Made by a program: the position numbers and the translations under genes. Positions 1 through 10,187 of a stretch of DNA of 64,000 nt are shown here, piece by piece. The notes beneath the pieces are model-generated. The model did not search any database, had not been told where the DNA came from, and was given only the letters and a program-made list of their open reading frames with translations. Source of the stretch: Tomocerus qinae (Eukaryota; Arthropoda; Collembola; Entomobryomorpha; Tomoceridae); contig JAECZT010000025.1 in the NCBI GenBank assembly GCA_020055645.1, positions 1-64,000 on the forward strand. The letters are read 5' to 3'. Each line of letters opens with the position of its first letter. Position 1 is the first letter of the stretch.

Positions 1-1230
1 TGCACTACACTTGGTAGAGAAAGTCGTAAGCCACTGTTAAAATGAATAAGTAAAAGAGTGTGTTGTAGTTGAACATGAATTAGTATTTCTAATATACGAT
101 TTGGATTGCAACAGTCTCATGATCTCATAATTCTGATTTTAGTTTTTTTAATGAAAATAAATACAATTAATGTGAGCGTGCGGACAATGGAGTATATAGT
201 TTTGAATATATACGACCTACTCACCAGTGTTTTGTTGTATTGAGTGGTCTAAATAAATTATTGTCGCTGCAACAGTTTGTCATCACTTTTTGACAGGACG
301 GGATGAGGGAAGAATACAAGGAAAAAACGATTAGCTCCCAAACTTTTAACAACTAATAAAAATAATCGTAAAGGAAGAGAAAACCCCTGCTCGCTGGAAA
401 TCTACTAAACGGTAAATTTCAATTTTATATCAGAAAAGCCGAGGAAAAGGTAGGTTTACCCATCATATTTCTAAAAACAGTAGACCTAATCTAAATGCAA
501 GATGTAATCTATGATTCAGTGCAGTGCTCTTAAATTTTAATATCCCACACACTTCTACAGATAAATGTTTGATGGAAATACAAAAATGTGGTTCATAAAA
601 TCATATCAAAAATGTTAACGATTAACACCAAAAAGGAGAAACCAAATTCGTCGAAATTCTGGAGACCATAAAAGTCGACTTTTGAGTAGGTATGCAAATA
701 AAAGTATTAAAAGTGGAATACTACACCGTTGTTGTAGATTTAAACGTGAAGAGGTTGGTAAATTAAACATACGAGCTATTTTTTAAATATAACTAGCATT
801 TAAATGAATAATCTATAGTAACACAGACAGTGAATAATGAACTTGCCTACAACGATCATTGACGATCAACTATATCCCCAACCCGCGGACATCCCCTATG
901 CAACAGAAAAGTGGGTGGAGATTATGGGAACATTAGGCGGGATTTTGATTTAGAGACTGTCACTCACGGTCATACTAGGGGGTTTAATTACATACTACTC
1001 TCCTCGGGGAACACTGCATTGGATTGTTTTTCTCGGTATGGGTCATTTTAGTGATAGTCGATTACCCAACACGCGCCAAAATTTAAGTTTGTTTTACTGT
1101 AGTGAACAGAGACATCCATCAGTGCCGAGATATTCTTATCAGTTACTAATCCTTAAAAACTTTTTTCTCCTTCCAGGTTTATGGTGCCGACGTTCAAACT
1201 CTACGCATAAATTTCTGGACCAGATGAAAT
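1..1230. other. A/T-rich non-coding stretch
   Basis: No gene, RNA or convincing repeat could be supported here. The short open frame near 1038-1232 has no recognisable domain, no repeat-free homologue known to me and no flanking splice sites that would make it an exon. The sequence is ordinary A/T-rich intergenic DNA. Confidence 0.5.
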
Positions 1231-1261
1231 AATAGACCATGTTCTTATGTACCCCAATTTT
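1231..1261 (+). repeat. Outer inverted block, left copy
   Basis: 31 bp containing tagaccatgttctta followed by gtacccc; matches the reverse complement of 10172-10202 with one mismatch. The gtaccccaa part is the same core as the tandem unit at 9.4-10.0 kb. Confidence 0.7.
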
Positions 1262-1504
1262 AAAAACACACCCGACGGCGCACATGACCATATCCGTCTC
1301 ATACTACCCGACCCCTGCTACCCGACACAGGCCACCCCTACCCGACATCCGCAACCCCAACACGACAGCCGCTACGCCCCACACAAAACCTTCTACACAC
1401 CACCCTAAGAAAATATTATGTATTAAATGTGGTCCTCATGGTATGACAAAGTTAACAATGTCCTGAACTATCAAATAATTTGAGCTATTAGAAAACAACA
1501 ATTT

Positions 1505-1541
1505 ATATGAATGGCTCACAGCAAGAACCAGCAACCTCGGA
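1505..1541 (+). repeat. Inner inverted block, left copy
   Basis: 37 bp (core ggctcacagcaagaacc) matching the reverse complement of 9362-9398 with a single mismatch. Between it and the outer block lies C-rich sequence with several cccgac-like short repeats and no credible gene. Confidence 0.7.
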
Positions 1542-1865
1542 GAGTTATAAAACTATTATTAAATCCAATAGCAACTTAGTGTGCAAATCAAAATTTTGCA
1601 CATCTAGGGACTTTCCATAAACAAATGTAAGAATTTTAAGAATGAAAATGTCACCATCCAAAAGGGTATTAAGGGTTAGACATTTGAAATATTTTTCCAT
1701 CTTGTGCTACATGTGACATGGCTGGCTTTTCTAACGAACAATAAGATTTGTGCAGTCTGACGAGCAGAACCAGTCCCATCGTTGTTAAGCCCTCAACCGA
1801 ATTAACGTAAGGGTGCATGGAAACTGAGATGAAATCTTGACTATCAAATTGCCTTTTAAATGTCC

Positions 1866-2184
1866 TTTAGCAAAAGCGATATAACTTGAGGAATACTGGA
1901 CCGAAAATTGTAAGGTTGGTACCACCAGAAAGCCAGAATCCTCATTGACACCGTTTATAAGTCGTATTTTCATTTGACGGCTTAGATCGGATGTAATTGA
2001 TGTATCCGTAAAAAGTGACATTTTTTGGCTATATTTGATGGCTAAAATATTAATTACATCCGATCTAAGCCGTCAAATGAAAATACGACTTATAAACGGT
2101 GTCAATGAGGATTCTGGCTTTCTGGTGGTACCAACCTTACAATTTTCGGTCTAGTATTCCTCAAGTTATATCGCTTTTGCTAAA
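1866..2184. mobile_element. Fold-back (snap-back) element, MITE-like
   Basis: Arms 1866-1998 and 2052-2184 (133 bp each) are nearly perfect reverse complements around a 53-bp loop, so a transcript would form a long hairpin. There is no coding capacity; open frames on either strand across it are mirror copies of the same arm. No clear target duplication was found, so the transposon family is unknown. High arm identity suggests a recent inversion-duplication or insertion. Confidence 0.8.
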
Positions 2185-2486
2185 AAAAGTTATCATTTTG
2201 TGCAACTCTCATAGGCCGTCATGGGGCTTAGTGAGAAAAGTCTCTGTCCTTGGTAACAATGTTTTTGCGCTAAATTTGCATAATACATTTCTATCTATTA
2301 TGGACTTGTGAGACTTTCATGTCATTTTCATCCATATTCATTTCAAATCTGGTTGTGCTCTGTGCGTATGGGTCTCTAAAAAGGTGAATTTCTCTCTTCT
2401 ATCTCAGTTAGTCCGACTTTTTTCAGTGTTTTTTGAGAAGGACAATAGGCAGGGAACAGGGGGGTACATTGCACGCCGTACCCAGG
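2185..2486. other. Non-coding spacer before the hAT
   Basis: About 300 bp with no gene or strong repeat seen. It ends at the hAT target site. Confidence 0.5.
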
Positions 2487-2494
2487 GTAATAAC
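2487..2494 (+). repeat. Left 8-bp target-site duplication of the hAT
   Basis: gtaataac, identical to 7271-7278. Length 8 is the hAT signature, and the t at position 2 and a at position 7 fit the nTnnnnAn preference described for the Ac-type hAT group. Confidence 0.95.
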
Positions 2495-2610
2495 CAGTGT
2501 TCGGTGACCAGCCGGCTGGTAGGCTAAAATGGCTGGCTAAAATGGCTGGCCGGCTGGTTGAAATTCTTTGTTAGCCAGTGGCTAAAATGGCTAAATTGGC
2601 CAAAATGGTC
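2495..2610 (+). promoter_or_regulatory. hAT left terminal and subterminal repeats
   Basis: Begins CAGTGTTCGGTGACC and continues with a palindromic ccagccggctgg and four or more ggctaaaatgg-like motifs, two separated by only a few bases. Clustered short subterminal repeats are the usual binding sites of hAT transposases; their use here is inferred from position. Confidence 0.7.
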
Positions 2611-2933
2611 AAAAATAAAAATTATCAAAGATGGGGCATTGTGAATCAATTTTCCATCTAAAGCATCCTTGTCTTCTCCTACAACAGCTTAAATCGTAAT
2701 AGTAGCTTCTTGTTTCGTCTGTCACTCCACACAAAAAAACGATATACAGCTTCACCACCAGTAAATCTAGTTTGTAAGTATTAAAAATTCATTTTTTCTA
2801 ATCAATATTTTTTCTACATTAAATATTTGAATTATGCTATGGAGTAAATTTTTCCATTAGGTCTATAGTTTGCGCCGTAGTAACTGGATTGATTAGAAGT
2901 CGTTAATCGTCACGCAGTATTCAAAGCTAAACC

Positions 2934-3967
2934 ATGGAAGATCACCATAAGGCATTTTATTTTTTTATTTATGAATGCTACAATTTGGGACATGTAATAT
3001 TTTTGATGGGTATTATTAATTAAATAGAATAAATTATTTTAGGATTCAGTGGTCAATTGGTTGTACTCAACAAGCAGAGATGAACGACTCGATTTTATAA
3101 AGACTATTTTTGACTGTGTCAAAGACGATGAAGTAAAGGCAGTTCAAAATTTATTAATAAACGCCAAGAAAAGGAAGAAGCGGATCTCAGTAGTTGCACC
3201 AGCGTCGAAGAAATTTGCACCCGCGTCAACTACTGAGGGTGAAGCTGAAATATCTAAATGGTGGGAAATCGGAAACAAACTGGAGGATGCTATCAGCATA
3301 GATATAGAGATGGTCAGTTTGAAAAAAATAGATCCAGATACTAAAAAGCATATAGTACGAGCAGCCACAGTGTCGGTTGTAAACAAAAACAAGACAGAAA
3401 TATATAGCGTAAGTTAAAATTAAAAATATTTCTAATTTTGCAAACCATTTATTGGGTAAATACTAATTAATAGAAACTGTAACAAACATTTAGGCTATGA
3501 TTAAACATGAAAAAGGCTCTTTTATTGTCAACCAATTTACCGTGCCCATCAATGGATTTCGTGAAGATTCTTTAATTAACGGAAGAGACTTCATAGATGT
3601 GCAAAAAGAAGTACGGTGTTTACTGGATGGAAAACTAGTTGTCGTTTGTGGCGGTGTGTCGGATTTTAAGTCGTTGGATTTACCCTTATCGGATTTTGAC
3701 GTCTTCGACATTGGGTATCATTGGACAAAGTGGAACGGGAACTTCACAAAATACGGAGAGAAGGTCATGCAGCCAATTGGTTTAAGGTCTTTGTATTACC
3801 ATTACTTTGGTAAAGATATTCACACAAGTCAGCATAATCCAACTATTGATGCTAAAGCAACGATGGAACTTTTTGAAAAGTATGTGGAAATAAAAGTTTC
3901 TAACGTTGGTGAGCGGTTTCATGCAAACATTGACGATGAGTTTAGTTGTATTAAGACACTAAAATAA
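2934..3967 (+). CDS. DEDDh 3'-5' exonuclease (REXO4/ISG20-like) inside the hAT
   Basis: Predicted exons are 2934-2993, 3043-3408 and 3494-3967, joined in phase 0 across GT-AG introns of 49 and 85 nt, giving 299 residues. The family removes nucleotides from RNA or DNA 3' ends using two metal ions. Exo I is D107-x-E109 in the string SIDIEM; Exo II is D199 in VSDFKSL; Exo III is H256-x4-D261 in HNPTIDAKATM. All five DEDDh residues are kept, and the spacing from Exo II to Exo III (62 residues) is close to that of ISG20. A basic KKRKKR run at 62-67 may be a nuclear signal. The first exon (start codon 2934) is the least certain part; exons 2 and 3 are well supported. It lies wholly inside the transposon and converges on the transposase. 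Capture of a host gene is likely; a role in repair of excision sites or in attacking silencing RNA is only conjecture. Confidence 0.85.
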
Positions 3968-4470
3968 TTCAGTATTATTTGGATCAGTGTTTATAAATCC
4001 TATAACAAACGTTATTAATTAATTAATTAATTAGTATTTGAATTATAATCTTAAAGGGTCTGAATTGGTTATTGTACCTAGACTAGTATTAAGCCTAAAT
4101 ATGTAATTTTATGCAATTTAATTATTTCAGTATTGGTATGTTTAGAAATAATTAATTAATACAGTATAAATAATAGCCCAATGCAAAACCTAATTTTTGC
4201 AATCTTGTATTTAATTTGACATTCACATATTTAATATTGCATTCTTTTCTAACTTTATACTAACATAATATTATTATGTATAAGGCATGTATGTGTATGC
4301 AAAATTTGTTTCAAGTATGTAAAATGTATGTAAAATGTATGTAAGATTTGTTTCAAATTCTTATATTCATAATACTAAGAATGTTTAAATATATAAGTAA
4401 ATAACCACAAACATGCAGCACAAGTGCAGTGAAACTGACATTGGCGTGCATCTTCTATAGATTTACAAGT
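3968..4470. other. Convergent 3' region between the two hAT genes
   Basis: Strongly A/T-rich, with a short TTAA microsatellite at about 4015-4033 and a few copies of gtatgtaaaat near 4313-4345. It presumably holds both 3' untranslated regions. No further gene was seen. Confidence 0.6.
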
Positions 4471-6914
4471 TCATTCGGCCATTTCACAGTCGTCTACCAA
4501 CAAAGTCTCCTCTTCCTCCATTTCCAAGTCATGTTGATCAATCAGTGTTCGGTAAATAGCGCATAGCATTTTTACTTTTTCGATACCTAGACGGTTACGC
4601 CTTACTGTCAGAATATTTCCCATGGTAGATAGACAGCGCTCAAGTGCTCCAGTAGACGCCGGTAAAATCATCAGGTTTTCAGCAAAATCGACCAATTTAG
4701 GAGTAATGCATTTGTAATGAGCCAACCGTTTCCACCACAAGGCCGGTGTCATATGTACCACCACTTCCTTATCAAGTAAACTTGGTGGAAAGAAATTTTT
4801 GTCGGACGTCTGAAGACTAATTGCCGCGGCTACAAAGAAAGGATCTGCTTTTCGTAAAAATTCTAAACCAGTATTTTCATAAACTTCGCCCAACCCTTCG
4901 CCTGAAAAATTAAAACACATTAAATGTTGTAATATTATGGTAAATAAATATTTGAAATAAAAAATGTGCCGATTACATTAAATATTAACCTCTATACAAT
5001 GGATGAATCATATAAGCCGCAATTGCAGCGGGACACATGGCCATGCTCTTTCTATTGTAGAAGATATCCAACTGCACCTCAGATAATGGTATCGCTAATG
5101 TTTGTGTCAAACTTAACCAATGATGAACAGCATCCGCAATTGTCGCCGTTTCAGACTGACACTGAAATGGAAGAAAGTGACACAATTATTGCACCTGTGC
5201 TATTTTTACGCTCGTGTCAATAGTTTAGTTACAATTATGAAATTAATACCTTGTCTAGAGCAATTGCTACAGGTTCTAAAACCTTCAATGCTCGTGATAC
5301 ATCTTCGTAGATGAACTGTGTATTCAAAGTGGACATTATTGCTGGATTTTTGGCTACAGTTGACTTGCTCATTCTGGAAATTTCTATGTACTTTGTGTGG
5401 TTTTTCATAAATGAGCGGAGAGTTTCAAGCTGTGAATTCCAACGTGTCTTTCCTGGGAGTGTTGGTCGAGTTCCTCCTAATGTTTTTAAAGCTGCAGCTT
5501 CAAAATGATGCGAACGGAAATGTCTTTGGACATACACTATTTTTTCTATCAACAATGAAGGACTTAAGTCTTGCCCTAAAAGATTAAATATGTGAGATTG
5601 GCAGCCAAATGTGTTTAATTCCGGGTATTTTCTGTTGCATTCTCGTCTGAGAGCGTTCATGGCTTCTGCATTATCTGTTCCAACCCCCACAATCTTGCAT
5701 CCAAATGTTTGTTCCGCTAATTCCATTGCCTCTTCCAACAGTTTAAAACAATATGCGGCAGTTTTTGATTCCATCTTAGTCTCGACGGCATCCAAATAAT
5801 ATGTTTTTGTTCCAGTGTGTAAACAATGAACAATCACTGGAGCATTTTGCTTTGTGGACCAGCCATCTTGCATTAACGTTACTTTTGTCCCCGTTAATTG
5901 TTGCTTGTTCAAATCAATCGATTCTTTATAAATGTTCCTAAGTAATGTGTTTCCAATTGCTGATGTTGTTGGTGGTTCATATGACGGTTTTAACGCCTTA
6001 CAAAATTCTTTGAAGTAAGGATTATCAACTGTCGTGAATGGCAAATTAGCTGAGTATATAAAGTTGGCTAGTTTATGGTCCAGGTTGACTTTTTCCTTTG
6101 GTTTTATTGAATCTACCCAGGATTTCATACGGTTTTTCACTTCGGCAGCTGGTGGAAAACTAATATCTTTGGCTTTAACAATGGCGGTTGAGATTTCGAC
6201 TGAAGCAGGTGCACTAAGTGACGCGGTTGCAGAAGATGAAGTGAGCTGTCCTTTACAGGTTTCGATGTGTTTTTTCATTCGATGTGCTCTGGGGCTTATT
6301 TTTTCCGAACAATACTTGCATGTGTTTGACAATATTTCATTTTTTCTGCTATCTCGTTTTGTAATAAAATGTTCCCATATAGTTGACTTAAATCTTCCCC
6401 GCTTATCTGCGACTTCATTTACCTTGGGTTGATTCGATTGTCTTCGCTTAGTTCTTTTGCTGATTTGGGATGAAAATGTGAATTTTGAAACTCTTTTTGA
6501 TTTTGGGCCGACTAATTCCTCATCTTCGTCGGTTGAACTCTCTGTTGTAATGTCTCCGCTGTTCAAGTATTCAAAATCCTCACTATCATCTTCTGAATTA
6601 TTGATGGCTTCTCTCAAATCATTTTCATTGAATAGTAAATCATCCCTGACAAGTATAATGCCCGTGTCTTCACCTGTAAATATCATTTCAAATAAAATTG
6701 AAGGGCATATTTTTTACTAATAGCATGAATCATCTAATAAAGCTCGGCTCTTACAACTTAGTAGTAGTTGTGTACTATTTGATAAAAACTTACGAAGTGG
6801 CTCTTGGTCACAAACATCGTCGTCGGTCTTCGTAGTTGCTGTAGCAGGTGCACTGGATAGTGACGCGGTAGCAGCTCGTTTGACTTTTCCTTGGCTCTCA
6901 GTTGACGATGACAT
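4471..6914 (-). CDS. hAT transposase with BED zinc finger and hAT dimerisation domain
   Basis: Four exons on the minus strand (6914-6794, 6673-5250, 5161-4990, 4901-4471) joined by GT-AG introns of 120, 88 and 88 nt give 715 residues without a stop. It cuts and joins the element's ends. An acidic, serine-rich N-terminus precedes a BED finger (about 137-180; C159, C162, H176, C180) that should bind the subterminal repeats. The RNase H-like core has the first aspartate at D310 (MQDGWS), the second at D374 (GTDNAEAM), the C398-x2-H401 motif, W452, and the catalytic glutamate E660 in ALERCLST. The C-terminal dimerisation domain starts at LWW 627-629. I chose ATG 6914; an upstream in-frame TTG at 6938 is not a likely eukaryotic start. 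The length is typical for hAT enzymes, and the D-D-E triad is complete, so it may be active. Confidence 0.93.
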
Positions 6915-7159
6915 TTTGTCAAAGTAACTTTTCCCCAATTAAGAAATAACAATATGCGAACTAATGTGAGGTGAATGAGGTGACTAAAAATTATTTGAAT
7001 GTAAATAAACTCTGAATGTGATTGAAAATGAGAAGGCTTTATGAAAACGAGATTGATGTTGATAGTTGCTTTATCAAGCAATGCCCATTGTTACGGCATG
7101 GAGTCTGAGTCTGTTCTACACCATACTTTATTTTGAAGTGACGTGCCTAAAAACAAGGG

Positions 7160-7270
7160 GGTTATCAAGGATAACTGCATTTTTGGCCTTTTTGGCCTTT
7201 TTGGCCATTTTAGCCATTTTAGCCGGCTGGCTGGTCAAAACTATTTTTGGCCGGCTAAAATAGAACACTG
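7160..7270 (-). promoter_or_regulatory. hAT right terminal and subterminal repeats
   Basis: Read inward from 7270 the end starts CAGTGTTCTATTTTAGCCGG, then after a spacer repeats gaccagccggctgg and ggctaaaatgg of the left end, followed by a run of ggccaaaaa motifs (7178-7205). It lies upstream of the transposase start and so may also serve as its promoter region, a common hAT arrangement. Confidence 0.7.
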
Positions 7271-7278
7271 GTAATAAC
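7271..7278 (+). repeat. Right 8-bp target-site duplication of the hAT
   Basis: gtaataac, identical to 2487-2494. Confidence 0.95.
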
Positions 7279-7564
7279 CTCAGTATTTCTCAGTTTGTAT
7301 TGAATTTACTACATAGAATTAGAAACACAACCTACTAGAAGAAACATTTCCCTATTTCACAATGTATTAATTTATATGGAAGCGTTTGTTGTACGAAAGG
7401 CCAAGACCGGGAAACGTGTGTAAAAAGTGTGGAGAATGGAAGCTTTTTGCCTGTTTACAATATCCTGTTACTTATCCTGTTATTTTGTTATGCGTTATCT
7501 AAATCCTCTTACTATTGACTATATCTATGATTTACTATTGTAATTTAAGTGTAGACATAATGGT
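7279..7564. other. Non-coding spacer
   Basis: No gene or repeat supported; A/T-rich sequence between the hAT and the first element of the fold-back cluster. Confidence 0.5.
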
Positions 7565-7779
7565 TGAGTTTCTTATTATAAGTCTCTGGTGGACTGGAGA
7601 TCTCCCTAAGGAATAATCATCGTTATTGCGCTCGATAGATGCCCCACCACTGCACTGAAGGCAACGTGCATGTACAGTCAAGTAAAGTGGTGGGGCATCT
7701 ATCGAGCGCAATAACGATGATTAAATTTATTCTTTAGTGAGGTCCCCAGCCCACCAGAGACTTATAGTAAGAAACTCAT
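7565..7779. mobile_element. Inverted-repeat MITE-like element (215 bp)
   Basis: Both ends read tgagtttctta inward. Arms 7565-7652 and about 7687-7779 pair almost throughout, with the inner part (tcgttattgcgctcgatag) identical and the outer part slightly diverged. The 34-bp loop has no open frame. No clear target duplication, so no superfamily is assigned. Confidence 0.8.
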
Positions 7780-7850
7780 CTATTGACAAATGTCAAATAA
7801 ATGGATTTCACAGCCCAGCTTTTATAATAAACTTTATGATTGTGTTCATT

Positions 7851-7952
7851 GTTCAGCCGTTCTAACCTCACTCTACAGGGCTGATTACGACCATTGACAT
7901 GATAGCGATAAGTCGTAGTCAGCCCTGTAGAGTGAGGTTTGAACGGCTGAAC
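7851..7952. repeat. Short fold-back element (102 bp)
   Basis: Arms 7851-7891 and 7912-7952 (41 bp, core cagccctgtagagtgaggtt) are near-perfect reverse complements with a 20-bp loop. Non-coding; family unknown. Confidence 0.8.
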
Positions 7953-8179
7953 GATATATCGGATAGATATTTGCGCCTAATTTATACAGACGGGCTCTGT
8001 GCATGTACTTTGACTTAGTTTAGTTGATACTATTTGTGTTAGATACGTATAGCAACATCCCCATTCGTGGCATAAACAATCTGGACTTTTTAACTGTATA
8101 CCATCACCTTAACAAAAATTCAAAATAGATTTATTTCGGTGCTATACTAGTATTTCCCCACACATAGAGTAATGCACAG

Positions 8180-8424
8180 TAATACCAAGGTTGGTGGATA
8201 TGGCAACACACTCTGGTTAAGTTATACTTGTTTGAAATACCACTCAAAACTCAAAACCACTTATGGGGGAAACGAACAGGCATTTCCATGCCATAGAGTT
8301 AAAATCTATGGCTGCCCCTCCTTTGATCCCCATAAGTGGTTTTGGGTGATATTTCAAACAAGTATGACTTATCCTAGTACTAGTGGCTGACTGTGTTACC
8401 ATATCAACCAACCTTGAGTAATAC
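8180..8424. mobile_element. Inverted-repeat MITE-like element (about 245 bp)
   Basis: Arms 8180-8268 and 8328-8424 pair with scattered differences and small indels; both contain aaccacttatgggg and the block around tacttgtttgaaata. A smaller palindrome (catagagttaaaatctatg) sits in the loop. More diverged than its neighbours, so probably older. Confidence 0.75.
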
Positions 8425-8646
8425 AATACCAAAAATAACAAAACAAATTGCATCTAAGTTCGGATTTTTGATTGGGATCATGGGTGGTTGTTCAACACAT
8501 GGAGTCAATAGCAACAGCATTTTGCAGGAACTGCGCCCAAATTGCCAATGCCATTATTCTCCAACTAGTGTGCAAAAATTTTGTTATTTTGGGTACGGAA
8601 TTATTTAGTGCGTTTTACCAAAGAACCAAGGAGCTTGGACGGTTAA

Positions 8647-8897
8647 TCAGGAGGGCCAAGTAGAGAATTGCCTGTAAGAGATTTTGAAGATCTATAAGGG
8701 ACATTTTGTCCCTTATTTTGTCTAAATATCTGATTGCCATGCTGTTGAAAACCTATTAAATTATTGGAGGATAGCAAGTGGGGCATCAATGTTTATGGCA
8801 GATTGATGAAGACAGGGGTAGGGGACGTTTTTCAAAAAACGTCCCTTATAAATCTTCAAATTCGTTTATGGTAAAATTCCCTATTCGACTCTCCTGA
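8647..8897. mobile_element. Fold-back element with nested hairpins
   Basis: Outer arms near 8647-8703 and 8840-8897 pair (tcaggag at the ends, ttgaagat and ataagggac inside). Two perfect small hairpins lie within it: taagggacattttgtccctta at about 8695-8715 and ggacgtttttcaaaaaacgtcc at about 8822-8843. Weaker similarity extends outward to about 8617 and 8930. Non-coding. Confidence 0.65.
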
Positions 8898-8935
8898 TAA
8901 AGCGCTACTATACCATGACAACGTCCATGCTCCTT

Positions 8936-9283
8936 GCAAAGAACCTAGAATAAAATATGCTGACAAGGAAAGGCAAATATAAATTTTTTGTTGCTACTGG
9001 AAAATGACGTAGCTTTTGCGCAGTAATTTTTAAATGCGATTTATTGGAAATCAATTTTTCGAAATGAGAATTTTCCATTAAAATTGTACAGCAGATGACG
9101 CCACAAAAATATTTTACCTAAGATTTTCTATGGGGATTCGCCAATGGTTGGGTTTTACTATCATATTATCCCAATTTTGGTAGAAGTGGAGTGAAATATT
9201 TTATACTGCAAACAGACAACAGCAAATAGGAATTTTCAAAATTTAATTATTTGCCTTTCCTTGTCGGTATTCTAGATTCTTTG
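8936..9283. mobile_element. Inverted-repeat MITE-like element (about 350 bp)
   Basis: Terminal arms about 8938-8980 and 9243-9283 pair through aaagaacctagaat and the perfectly matching gacaaggaaaggcaaat. The middle is A/T-rich without an open frame of note. It directly adjoins the preceding fold-back. Confidence 0.7.
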
Positions 9284-9361
9284 GTAATACGTGATTCATG
9301 GACACTCCCTAAAAATTTTACCTTGTTTATTTGTTAGAATAAAATTTTAATAAAATAATGT

Positions 9362-9398
9362 TCCGAGTTTGCTGGTTCTTGCTGTGAGCCATTCATAT
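9362..9398 (-). repeat. Inner inverted block, right copy
   Basis: Reverse complement of 1505-1541 with one mismatch; it runs straight into the tandem array that follows. Confidence 0.7.
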
Positions 9399-9399
9399 A

Positions 9400-10015
9400 T
9401 CCCCCAAAATTTATATGTACCCCAAAAGTATACACAGTATTCAGTACCCCAAAATTTTTATAAATTGCAGTCAGTACCCCAAAATTTCTATACATTGAAG
9501 TCAGTACCCAAAAGTATACACAATATTCAGTACCCCAAAATTTTTATACATTGCAGTCAGTACTGTACCCCAAAATTTATATGTACCCCAAAATTTATAT
9601 GCACCCCAAAATTTATATATAACCCAAAATTTATATGTACCCCAAGATTTATATGTACCCCAAAATTTATATGTACCCCAAAATTTATATGTACCCCAAA
9701 ATTTATATGTACCCCAAAATTTATATGTACCCCAAAATTTATATGTACCCCAAAATTTATATGTACCCCAAAATTTATATGTACCCCAAGATTTATGTTC
9801 CCCAAAATTTATATATCCCCCAAAATTTATATGTACCCCAAAAGTATACACAGTATTCAGTACCCCAAAATTTTTATAAATTGCAGTCAGTACCCCAAAA
9901 TTTCTATACATTGAAGTCAGTACCCCAAAATTTCTACACATTGAATTCAGTACCCCAAAATTTTTATACATTGAAATCAGTACCCCAAAATTGGTATAAA
10001 TTGTACCCCAAAAAT
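9400..10015. repeat. Tandem array of 18-bp and 30-bp units sharing a accccaaaattt core
   Basis: The middle (about 9570-9840) is some fifteen copies of an 18-bp unit, accccaaaatttatatgt. On both sides are 30-bp units, cagtaccccaaaattt plus tatacattga-like sequence; the left and right blocks are near copies of each other, so the 18-bp array looks like an expansion inside the 30-bp one. Because 18 and 30 are multiples of three, several frames stay open on both strands (MYPKIY-type and NFGVHI-type repeats). These are by-products and not genes. Confidence 0.9.
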
Positions 10016-10151
10016 TTTTCAAAATTGGTTTATCTGATTGGTTATATCACCTATAAAGCTGTTTTAAAACATCTTTCTTAAATGCAGTTTACTTATTTTG
10101 ACTTCTCGACTTGACAAGGAATTCTTTCGGATGACTATACATATGACTTTG

Positions 10152-10187
10152 GGTAAGTACCCCAATTTTTGAAAATTGGGGTACTTA
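10152..10187. repeat. Perfect short hairpin
   Basis: aagtaccccaatttt and its reverse complement pair across a few bases. It reuses the gtacccc core of the adjacent tandem array and forms the inner edge of the right outer block. Confidence 0.8.

Larger units (their letters stand above)
2495..7270 (-). mobile_element. Complete hAT DNA transposon carrying a transposase and a DEDDh exonuclease
   Basis: The 4,776-bp element has 8-bp perfect terminal repeats (CAGTGTTC), identical target duplications, an uninterrupted four-exon hAT transposase on the minus strand and a three-exon DEDDh exonuclease on the plus strand. The two genes converge, their stop codons about 500 bp apart. Subterminal regions share gaccagccggctgg and many copies of ggctaaaatgg, as expected for transposase binding sites; the right end has about 26 extra bases between the terminal 8-mer and that shared block. 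Perfect duplications and open frames suggest recent insertion and possible activity, which is an inference. The exonuclease is not part of any hAT type I know. Confidence 0.95.

Noticed and set aside
1038-1466. Open frames of 64 and 75 codons, the second rich in proline and threonine
   Set aside because: No domain, no splice context, and the second lies in a C-rich low-complexity stretch of short repeats.
1785-2311. Mirror open frames on both strands near 2 kb
   Set aside because: They are the same fold-back arm read twice; no independent evidence of a protein.
5235-6720. Plus-strand open frames across the transposase
   Set aside because: Antisense shadows of the hAT transposase exons.
9369-10081. 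Long repeat-peptide frames on both strands (up to 181 codons)
   Set aside because: Produced by 18- and 30-bp periods, which are multiples of three; several frames are open at once.
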